Origin: Clostridia bacterium
GTDB lineage: Bacteria > Bacillota > Clostridia > CAKSNL01 > HGM11501
Reading direction: 5' to 3'
DNA: 64,000 nt
Assembly: GCA_017411325.1 (NCBI GenBank)
Contig: JAFQQJ010000015.1
Coordinates: 1 to 64,000, forward strand
Shown here: positions 17,831 through 24,835 of the stretch, piece after piece
Layout of the letters: every line of letters begins with the position of its first letter
Position numbering within the stretch: position 1 is the stretch's first letter
Notes under the pieces: model-generated
What the model was told of the DNA's origin: nothing
The model's database searches: none
What the model saw: the letters and a program-made list of their open reading frames with translations, nothing else
Program-made: the position numbers and the translations under genes

Positions 17831-18582
17831 CATCTGTGTTTGTAAAGCCTTGATGGAGGAACGCCGTATTCTTTTTTTACCACACGGCTGAAATAATTGG
17901 CGTCGGTAAAGCCTGACATAAGTGCGACTTCACTTATTGAGTGGTTTCCCGACAACAATAATTGTTCTGCAAATTTAAGTCTCTCCGAGATTAAAAATTC
18001 CGTGGGCGAACATCCTGTTTTTTCAGCAAACAGCCGCCTGAAATAGGTTCCGCTTATGCCGGAGGCGGCAATTACGCTGTCGATGGATAAATCCGGGTTT
18101 TTAAAATTTTCCTTGATGTATAAAAATGACTTTTCAAATAAATCTTCGCCTTTACTTTTATTAGATTGGAAGGATCGGCTCATAAGTACTTTCATAATAT
18201 CACAAAACAGCGAAAGGGAATTGATGGCGTAGCCGGCTTCTTTTTTATCCCATACGGCAGAAATCTTTTTGAAAATTTCTTTTGTATCTCGGGCGTTTGA
18301 AAAGTTTTCGGGCAAAGCTATTATGTCAGAATAAAAGTTTATGTATAAAATTTCGTTGTATGAATGGTATTTGGCAAAGTAAGGGGTATCTTTGGGCATA
18401 AAAAACACATCGCCGGCATTGCTGTCAAGGGAAAAACCGTCTCCCGTCAGAGTTCCGCTTCCTTTAAGGCGGTAAACAAGAGCGTTATAGCCTCTTGGTG
18501 CAACATTTGCTTCGTGGGCATTCCAGCGAAGTGAGCCCGCACGTGTTATTTTTATACTCATATTTTTGTTTAAGATTGACAT
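17830..18582 (-). CDS. AraC-family transcriptional regulator, divergent from the GH20-related gene
   Basis: 250 residues. The N-terminal half is a cupin-like sensor (KGSGTLTGDGFSLDSNAGDVFFMPK); the C-terminal ~100 residues carry the double HTH (AASGISGTYFRRLFAEKTGCSP; ALMSGFTDANYFSRVVKKEYGVPPSRL). ATG at 18582 is preferred over the GTG at 18591 because AGGTGA sits at the right distance. It is divergent from 18714-20036, and a 20-bp-spaced direct repeat fills the space between the two promoters, so one regulator could control both its own gene and the GH20-related gene. The inducing ligand is unknown. Confidence 0.92.
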   Translation of the reverse strand: MSILNKNMSIKITRAGSLRWNAHEANVAPRGYNALVYRLKGSGTLTGDGFSLDSNAGDVFFMPKDTPYFAKYHSYNEILYINFYSDIIALPENFSNARDTKEIFKKISAVWDKKEAGYAINSLSLFCDIMKVLMSRSFQSNKSKGEDLFEKSFLYIKENFKNPDLSIDSVIAASGISGTYFRRLFAEKTGCSPTEFLISERLKFAEQLLLSGNHSISEVALMSGFTDANYFSRVVKKEYGVPPSRLYKHR

Positions 18583-18598
18583 TTTTATCACCTGTTAC

Positions 18599-18627
18599 AT
18601 TATAGCAGTAAAGAAAACAAAAATCAA
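18599..18627 (-). promoter_or_regulatory. Promoter of the second araC gene
   Basis: On the minus strand TTGATT (18622-18627), 17 bp, TATAAT (18599-18604). These are the same hexamers and spacing as the first araC promoter. The predicted start falls at the ribosome binding site. Confidence 0.75.
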
Positions 18628-18660
18628 GTGTTGAAAAGTCCTGATTTGTGTTGAAATGTC
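18628..18660. promoter_or_regulatory. Direct-repeat operator between divergent promoters
   Basis: GTGTTGAAAAGTC (18628-18640) and GTGTTGAAATGTC (18648-18660) match at 12 of 13 positions with 20-bp spacing. The pair abuts the leftward -35 (ends at 18627) and lies 3 bp before the rightward -35 (18664), placing it to act on both genes. Confidence 0.65.
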
Positions 18661-18663
18661 TTC

Positions 18664-18692
18664 TTGAAACGAGCCTGAAGCCGTGGTATCCT
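18664..18692 (+). promoter_or_regulatory. Promoter of the GH20-related gene
   Basis: TTGAAA (18664-18669), 17 bp and a weak TATCCT (18687-18692), next to the direct-repeat operator; probably activator-assisted. Confidence 0.55.
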
Positions 18693-18713
18693 TGAATAGA
18701 AGGAGTGATTTAT

Positions 18714-20036
18714 ATGAGTTTTGTTTTAGACGAAAAAATGTTATTTTCTTTCCCCGAAAAGGCAAATAATGAAGCTTTGATGGAAATCTTCGGGAATTTC
18801 ACACACGGAAAGTTTAAGAATGTGAATTTCTCGTCGGAAGAAAATGTAATTGTTATTGGCGAAGGTGAAGCTGCCGACATCGCTGATGCAGAAAATGTAA
18901 TCAATGCTACGGATAAAGGCGTTTACATCAAGGGCACAAACTATACAAATTTAGTACACGGATTTTTCCTTTTCCTCGAAGGTCTTTCCTATGAAAGGAA
19001 AAGCGACAGCTTCTCCTTTAAGAAAGGTGTTACGAGAAGAAGCGGAGACCTTCCTTTCAGAAGCATCCATTTTTGCATATTTCCCGAAACAAAGCTTAAG
19101 TCTTTAAGAAAAGGAATAAGAACTGCGGCACTTTCAAAATTTACACACGTTGTACTTGAATTCTGGGGTATGATAAAATATGATTGCTTAAAAGAACTTT
19201 CCTGGCCGATTGCATACGAAAAGGATGAAATACGCGCTATTGTTAAGGAGGCAAATGCCCTCGGACTTGAAGTAATCCCTATGTTTAACCACCTTGCACA
19301 CGCATCAGGCTGCCGTGAGGCAAACGGAAAGCACGTTGTCTTGGATCAGAACCTTTCTTTAGATTATATGTTTAACTGCTACGGCTGGAGCTGGAATTTT
19401 AAGAGCGAAGAAGTATTGTCGCTTTTAAGAAAGGTGAGAGCAGAGCTTATGGAAGTTTGCGGCGAAGGAAAATATTTCCATATAGGCTGCGATGAAGAGT
19501 ACATCTGCGTTCACGACATTGAAAAAATGGACGAGGTTATTAATTATATGAACGGCCTTTCCGATGAACTTAAAAAAGTGGGAAGACGAGCTATAATGTG
19601 GTGCGACATACTTTGTCCCAATGTCGGTGAGTTTTATGAATATGCCCAGAAAAAACTTTCAAAGGACATTCTTATTGTATACTACGATTACACCAGATCG
19701 CTAACAGATTCCTTTAAGAGAATAGATATGTTCGCTGAATCCGGATTCGACTTTGTAACAGGTCCCTGGGAGGGAAGAGATAATGTGAAAGCGGCATCGG
19801 ATAAAGCGAAGGAATATAAGCTTCCCGGCGTTATGATGACTACCTGGCATTCGCTTTTCAGAAACTTCGGTGAAATCGTTTATATGGGAGAACAGGCTTA
19901 CGGAGGCTATGATGATTTACCCGTGCAGATAAGACGTTTCCATCAGGCTGAAGTGGCAAGGCGCGCCTTTTTCTCTGATGGTGATTATAAAATAGCAGGC
20001 TGGTCCGAGAAAATGACAGGCCCCGGTCTTATGTGA
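18714..20036 (+). CDS. GH20-related glycoside hydrolase, cytoplasmic
   Basis: 440 residues. A small N-terminal alpha/beta domain (~1-105) precedes a TIM barrel opened by LPFRSIHFCIFPE. The motif FHIGCDEEYICVHD includes D260-E261, equivalent to the catalytic Asp-Glu of GH20, and MFNHLAHASG resembles the GH20 histidine loop. It is too divergent for a confident hexosaminidase call; the substrate may be another amino sugar or an uncharacterised branch. No signal peptide. The start is ATG at 18714 because AGAAGGAG (18698-18705) is ideally placed; a GTG at 18705 overlaps that site. It is transcribed divergently from the second araC gene. Confidence 0.75.
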   Translation: MSFVLDEKMLFSFPEKANNEALMEIFGNFTHGKFKNVNFSSEENVIVIGEGEAADIADAENVINATDKGVYIKGTNYTNLVHGFFLFLEGLSYERKSDSFSFKKGVTRRSGDLPFRSIHFCIFPETKLKSLRKGIRTAALSKFTHVVLEFWGMIKYDCLKELSWPIAYEKDEIRAIVKEANALGLEVIPMFNHLAHASGCREANGKHVVLDQNLSLDYMFNCYGWSWNFKSEEVLSLLRKVRAELMEVCGEGKYFHIGCDEEYICVHDIEKMDEVINYMNGLSDELKKVGRRAIMWCDILCPNVGEFYEYAQKKLSKDILIVYYDYTRSLTDSFKRIDMFAESGFDFVTGPWEGRDNVKAASDKAKEYKLPGVMMTTWHSLFRNFGEIVYMGEQAYGGYDDLPVQIRRFHQAEVARRAFFSDGDYKIAGWSEKMTGPGLM

Positions 20037-20075
20037 CTGAGGAAAAATAAAAGTATTCCGAAGCGGCTCAATTTA

Positions 20076-20104
20076 TTGACAGTTTCAGTCCTTTGTGGTA
20101 TATT
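20076..20104 (+). promoter_or_regulatory. Promoter of the FliB-like gene
   Basis: TTGACA (20076-20081), 17-bp spacer, TATATT (20099-20104). Confidence 0.85.
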
Positions 20105-20144
20105 ATTAAGAGAGAAATTTGACTTAATGAGAAGGACAAAAAAT

Positions 20145-21074
20145 ATGGAAACATTAATTGAGCGCACAGGCTGTCCCATATATTACGGCGACTTTTCCTG
20201 TATTGCCGATAAATGCAAAAAAAGCTGTTGTATCGGTTGGGAGATAGATATAGATTCCGACACGCTTTCCTTATATAAAAATATGGAAGGCGGATATTCC
20301 GAAGAAATTAAAAAAAGCATAAAAACGGAAAACGGAACCTCGTTTTTCGCCCTCGGAAAGGATGAAAGATGTCCGCATCTTGATGATACCGGGCTTTGTA
20401 ACATCATTAAGGAATATTCTGATACGGCGCTTTGCGATATATGCCGCCTTCATCCGAGATTTAAGAACTTTTTCACGGGCTATACCGAAACCGGTCTCGG
20501 TCTATCCTGCGAAGAAGCTGCAAGAATTATTGTAAATAGCGAAGAACCATTTCATATAATAGCGGAATCCCTTTATGATGAAAGCCTTACAGATGAAGAA
20601 AAGGAAATAATCGAAATAAGGGAAGATATATTTACCGCCCTTACATACAGAGAACTTAAGCTTTCGGAAAGACTTACATACATTTGCAGGGAATTCGGGA
20701 TAAACATTAAAAAGCTTAATCCCGAAAAGTACATTGATAAGCTTTTAAGCCTGGAGCGGATGGATGAAGAGTGGACTGCTATACTGAAAGAGGCAGGGAA
20801 AAACAGCTTCAGCTTTGATATATTGGATTCAGAAGCGCTTGAAATACCCTTTGAACAGCTTTCAACTTACTTTATTTTCAGGCATTTTGCAAAATGCCTT
20901 GAGGATGGCGATATGGAATCGAAAATAAAGTTTTCGGTTTTTTCCATACTTTTTCTGGCATTTTTGATGAACGGCAAAGAAGATAAAGAAAAGCTTACGG
21001 AATACGCACGGATTTTTTCCTCGGAAGTTGAATACTCCGAAGAAAATACAGATAAATTATACAAAATTTTTTAA
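20145..21074 (+). CDS. FliB-like (lysine-N-methylase/YkgJ-type) cysteine-cluster protein
   Basis: 309 residues. The N-terminal third has the cysteine pattern of FliB/YkgJ proteins: CIADKCKKSCC, CPHLDDTGLC and LCDICRLHP, which probably bind an iron-sulfur cluster or zinc. The rest is helical (EEKEIIEIREDIF, FEQLSTYFIFRHF) as in proteins annotated flagellin lysine-N-methylase. No flagellar gene occurs in the window, so the target is open. ATG at 20145 is preferred because GAGAAGGAC lies just upstream; ATG at 20127 is possible. It has its own promoter, and the next gene starts 13 nt after it. It looks like a housekeeping intruder in the carbohydrate locus. Confidence 0.75.
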   Translation: METLIERTGCPIYYGDFSCIADKCKKSCCIGWEIDIDSDTLSLYKNMEGGYSEEIKKSIKTENGTSFFALGKDERCPHLDDTGLCNIIKEYSDTALCDICRLHPRFKNFFTGYTETGLGLSCEEAARIIVNSEEPFHIIAESLYDESLTDEEKEIIEIREDIFTALTYRELKLSERLTYICREFGINIKKLNPEKYIDKLLSLERMDEEWTAILKEAGKNSFSFDILDSEALEIPFEQLSTYFIFRHFAKCLEDGDMESKIKFSVFSILFLAFLMNGKEDKEKLTEYARIFSSEVEYSEENTDKLYKIF

Positions 21075-21087
21075 GGAGGCACCGGGG

Positions 21088-21951
21088 ATGAAAACATCAA
21101 CAGAAATCAATTCGGCATCAAGAATAGTAGGTGAGGAAAAGGCGATAGAGTTAATCGCAAAAGCGGGCTTTGACGCCTGGGACTTTTCAATGTTCAGTAT
21201 GGGAGTTTATGATTGGGGAAAGAAAACCTTTAATTTTGAAACAGGCCATCCGCTGTCGGGAAAGGATTATCTTGCGTTTGCAAGAAAGCTTAAAAAGATA
21301 GGTGAGGACAACGGCATTCACTGCAATCAGTCCCACGCTCCGTTTCCTTCCGGAAGCGACGAGGTTTTCCCTTATCTTTTACGCGCCATCGAATGTACGG
21401 CTGAGGCAGGCGGAGAAATATGCGTAATTCATCCCGAGAGCTTTTCAACTCCTGAACAGAATGCAGAAATGTATGCGAAATTACTTGAATTTTCAAAGCC
21501 TATGGGCGTAAAGATTGCAACGGAAAATATGTGGGGCTGGAACAGCGAAAAAAACCGTGCCGGCTTTGCGGCTTGTGCAACTCCCGAAAGCTTTGTTGCT
21601 CACGTTGATGCATTAAATGACGATTATATGGTTGCCTGCCTTGACATCGGTCACGCCGAAATGATGGATGATACCAATGCCGTAGAGCTTATCAGGGCAC
21701 TTAGCCACAGGCTTAAGTCGCTCCATATTCACGATAACGACAAGTGGCACGATTCGCATCAGATTCCCTTTACTATGCAGATTGATTTCCCGCCCATTGT
21801 AAAGGCTCTTAAGGAAATAAATTATGACGGATATTTCACCCTTGAGTGCGACTCATACTTAAAGGCATTTAATGCAGAAAACGTTGAAGAGGGCGTTAAA
21901 AACTTGAGCAATTCAGCAAGACGTCTTGCGGATATGTTTGAAGAGATGTAA
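21088..21951 (+). CDS. Sugar phosphate isomerase/epimerase-like TIM barrel protein (xylose-isomerase-like superfamily)
   Basis: 287 residues. The AP-endonuclease-2/xylose-isomerase-like barrel is marked by a metal-site series: HAPFPSG (His), VIHPES (His), IATENMWG (Glu), CLDIGHAEM (Asp, His), LHIHDND (His, Asp) and FTLECDS (Glu). Such proteins interconvert ketoses and sugar derivatives with a divalent metal; the exact substrate cannot be read from sequence. ATG at 21088 is chosen over an upstream in-frame ATG inside the FliB-like gene because AAGGAGG precedes it. It is co-transcribed with the FliB-like gene and followed by the cassette 3 control region. Confidence 0.85.
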   Translation: MKTSTEINSASRIVGEEKAIELIAKAGFDAWDFSMFSMGVYDWGKKTFNFETGHPLSGKDYLAFARKLKKIGEDNGIHCNQSHAPFPSGSDEVFPYLLRAIECTAEAGGEICVIHPESFSTPEQNAEMYAKLLEFSKPMGVKIATENMWGWNSEKNRAGFAACATPESFVAHVDALNDDYMVACLDIGHAEMMDDTNAVELIRALSHRLKSLHIHDNDKWHDSHQIPFTMQIDFPPIVKALKEINYDGYFTLECDSYLKAFNAENVEEGVKNLSNSARRLADMFEEM

Positions 21952-21968
21952 AAAACAAATGTATATTT

Positions 21969-22003
21969 GTTGCAGGAATTGATAAAATAGTTGCAGGCTT
22001 TGA
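21969..22003 (+). promoter_or_regulatory. Direct-repeat operator of cassette 3
   Basis: GTTGCAGGAATTGA (21969-21982) and GTTGCAGGCTTTGA (21990-22003) match at 12 of 14 positions with exact 21-bp spacing, an AraC-type arrangement, 13 bp upstream of the -35. The sequence differs from the other operators in the locus. Confidence 0.65.
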
Positions 22004-22016
22004 CAACATATGTACC

Positions 22017-22045
22017 TTGCATTATCTTATTTGCTGTGATATAAT
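22017..22045 (+). promoter_or_regulatory. Promoter of cassette 3
   Basis: TTGCAT (22017-22022), 17-bp spacer, TATAAT (22040-22045), with a ~35-nt leader and AAAGGAGG before the start codon. Confidence 0.83.
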
Positions 22046-22085
22046 TATAATGTTAAAACATTAACAAATAAAGGAGGATAAAAAT

Positions 22086-24824
22086 ATGAAAAAAGTTGTA
22101 TCGTTGCTTCTGACATTAATGATGATTATGTCACTTGCAGCAACAGCATTTGCTGAAGGTGAAGTTACGCTTGAAGCAAAAAATGCAACGCTTAATTCCG
22201 GCGCTACTGTGGACGGAAGCGGTGCATATAACATTGTAAAAGGAGATTATTTCGGTTTTAAGGGAGTTGACCTTACCGGAATAAATTCCATAGGTTTTCA
22301 GGTTAAGAGCAAAATCACAGGCGGAAACAACGGTGAAACCTATGCGATAAAGATTGACAACCCCGAATCGGGGCAGACAATCGGTTACATAACCGTTGAA
22401 AAGGAGTATGACAACGCGGTTATTATGACCGGGGTTGACCCTGTATCCGGCACACACGACCTTTATTTCAAGGGTGTTTACGGATTTCAGATTGCAAACG
22501 AAATTATCGTAGAAAAGGTAATTCTTTCAAAAGATGTATATACCTATGATAATACTGCCGCACAGGTTTCGGATGACTACATAAAGGATTTTTACGCTGA
22601 CACCTGGGTTGCGGTTGACGATTTCGGCAGAAAGGTTTCCGACTTTGAAGAAGCAGGCCCCGTTAAGGAAGGTAAGAGAGAGTTTGGCCTTATCTACTGG
22701 AACTGGTTCGGAAGAAGAACTAAGCCTGCAATTATTATTGAAGAGTTAATTAAAAACAACCCCGGCTCAAAGGATGACTATAACCATCCGGCTTGGGATC
22801 CCAGCGCTAATTACTACTGGGGTGAGCCTCTTTTAGGCTTTTATGATTCATACGATTACTGGGTATACCGTAAGCACGCCGAAATGTTTGCAATAGCAGG
22901 TGTAGATGCTCTTTTCTTTGACTATTCAAACCAGGGCTTAAACTTCCCCGGCGCGGTAGATGCAATTGTAAAGGCATTCCGTGATGCTAAAAAGGCAGGC
23001 GTTGACGTGCCCGGAATTACCGGTATGTTCTCTCTTGGCGATAATCCTGAATTGAATATGCGTGCACTTCAGGAGATTTACCTTCATTGCTTTGTCAAGG
23101 AGGATTATTCTGATGTATGGTTCCATATGGACGGAAAGCCCATGCTCTATTCAGGTAAAAAAATGGATCCCAACAGAAAAGACCCCTATGAAGTTGCGCT
23201 TACAGAAGAAATAACTGAATTTTTCACTTTCCGCACAAACGGTTACAGAGGCCGTCACGACGAGCCTGATTACTGGATGTGGCTTGAAAACTATCCTCAG
23301 GTTAAGAGAATGGTAAATAAAGAAACCGGCAGAGTAGGATATATGGTAGTAGGTACAGGTATAAACCAGTCTACCGTTAATGCGGGTACAACCGGCGTAT
23401 TCTCCGATCCCTATGCAAAGGGAAGAGGTTATTCCGAGGCCTTTGGTGAAGATTATACAGCCGACGGAATGAGAAAGGCATATTTCTTCCGTGAACAGGG
23501 TGGCCTGGCTCTTACCACCGATCCCGAGTTTGTTTTAGTTGATGGTTGGAACGAATGGAATACCGCAAGATATGCAAACTATCAGAATCACAGAGGAAAT
23601 GTTTTCGTTGACCTTTACGATCCCGAAAACAGCCGTGACTTTGAGCCCAACAACGGCCCCTTAAAGGACGACTATTACCTTCTTATGACAGACTTTATCA
23701 GAAAGTATAAGGGTGTTCGTCCCGCTCCCGTTGCAAGTGGTGCAAAGACAATTGATATAGCAGGTGATATCTCCCAGTGGAATGGCGTTGGTCCTGAATT
23801 CTTAAACTTCGACCAGAGCTATGAGCGTGATTCTTACGGCGCAATCGATCCTGCGACAAATGCGAAAATTCATTATACAACAACTGTAGATAATGCAATT
23901 CTTTCTGCAAAGGTATCTTTTGATGCGGAAAACATCTACTTCCTTGCAACAACAAAGGAAGCAATTGACGAAAACTCCAAGGGCTTTATGAACCTTTACA
24001 TTAACACCGACCGCAACCGTGCAACAGGCTGGGAAGGCTATGACTTTGCCGTAAACGTTGAAGGTAAGGGTATAATTTCCAAAGCAAACGGAAACACCTG
24101 GGCGTGGACTAATGCAGGAAATGTTGCAACCAAGATAAACGGAAACAACTATATGGTTGTAATCCCCAGAAGCGTACTTTCTGAAACCGGAACTGTTGAC
24201 CTTGAATTCAAGTGGACAGATTCTGTAGAATGTAACGGCGATATTTTAAGATTCTATGTTGACGGCTCAACTGCTCCTTACGGAAGATTTAACTATCTCT
24301 ACACAGAAATAGAGCAGACATCCCTTTCCGCAAGCGAAAGAGCGGCACTTTCCGGCACCTCCATCCTTAAAGCAGGTGCGGAAAATATGATAGTTTCCGG
24401 TGCAAAGATGGATATTTATGAAAAGGATACCAGAGTTCGAGCATTTGAGATGAACGGCACACTTTATGTTCCTTCAGATGTATTTGAAGAAATTATGGGC
24501 TATGGCAAATCAAAGGTTGAATACGATCCCAACTACAACGTATTCTTCACACATCACATCACTTTAACTGAGGACGAACAGGCAATAAAAGAACATATCT
24601 GGACAGTATCCTCACTTGATTCAACGGAAGTAAGAGTTGACGGCACAGTTAAGACAATGTCTGCTCCCGTAATCGCAAAGGATAATATGGTCTGGGCACC
24701 TCTTTCGTTGATAGCAGATTGCTACGGATGGAATGTAACAAACTTGGGTAACGGCGTATATACAGTTGGTGAAAATGCTCCCGACTTAAACACAGTAAAT
24801 GCCGTACTCTCACATCTTAATTAA
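22086..24824 (+). CDS. Secreted GH99/GH71-like putative glycosidase (A3)
   Basis: 912 residues. Signal peptide (1-~23, ending AFA), CBM6-like domain containing KGVDLTGINSIGF and GTHDLYF, barrel region, CBM9-like domain (IDIAGDISQWNGV onward, NLYINTDRNRATGWEGYDF), degenerate stalk domain. The candidate catalytic set is complete: E in WGEPLLGFY, D in FFDYSN, E490 in GWNEW, and SRDFEP. ATG at 22086 follows AAAGGAGG. B3 begins 11 nt downstream with its own AAAGGAGG. As for its paralogues, a cell-surface or secreted endo-acting glycosidase is plausible but unproved. Confidence 0.8.
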   Translation: MKKVVSLLLTLMMIMSLAATAFAEGEVTLEAKNATLNSGATVDGSGAYNIVKGDYFGFKGVDLTGINSIGFQVKSKITGGNNGETYAIKIDNPESGQTIGYITVEKEYDNAVIMTGVDPVSGTHDLYFKGVYGFQIANEIIVEKVILSKDVYTYDNTAAQVSDDYIKDFYADTWVAVDDFGRKVSDFEEAGPVKEGKREFGLIYWNWFGRRTKPAIIIEELIKNNPGSKDDYNHPAWDPSANYYWGEPLLGFYDSYDYWVYRKHAEMFAIAGVDALFFDYSNQGLNFPGAVDAIVKAFRDAKKAGVDVPGITGMFSLGDNPELNMRALQEIYLHCFVKEDYSDVWFHMDGKPMLYSGKKMDPNRKDPYEVALTEEITEFFTFRTNGYRGRHDEPDYWMWLENYPQVKRMVNKETGRVGYMVVGTGINQSTVNAGTTGVFSDPYAKGRGYSEAFGEDYTADGMRKAYFFREQGGLALTTDPEFVLVDGWNEWNTARYANYQNHRGNVFVDLYDPENSRDFEPNNGPLKDDYYLLMTDFIRKYKGVRPAPVASGAKTIDIAGDISQWNGVGPEFLNFDQSYERDSYGAIDPATNAKIHYTTTVDNAILSAKVSFDAENIYFLATTKEAIDENSKGFMNLYINTDRNRATGWEGYDFAVNVEGKGIISKANGNTWAWTNAGNVATKINGNNYMVVIPRSVLSETGTVDLEFKWTDSVECNGDILRFYVDGSTAPYGRFNYLYTEIEQTSLSASERAALSGTSILKAGAENMIVSGAKMDIYEKDTRVRAFEMNGTLYVPSDVFEEIMGYGKSKVEYDPNYNVFFTHHITLTEDEQAIKEHIWTVSSLDSTEVRVDGTVKTMSAPVIAKDNMVWAPLSLIADCYGWNVTNLGNGVYTVGENAPDLNTVNAVLSHLN

Positions 24825-24835
24825 AGGAGGCGGTA

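Noticed and set aside
20145-21951. Reading the FliB-like and isomerase-like pair as part of a flagellar or modification cluster
   Set aside because: No flagellin, chaperone or glycosyltransferase genes are near, and the partner gene is a sugar-isomerase-like protein.
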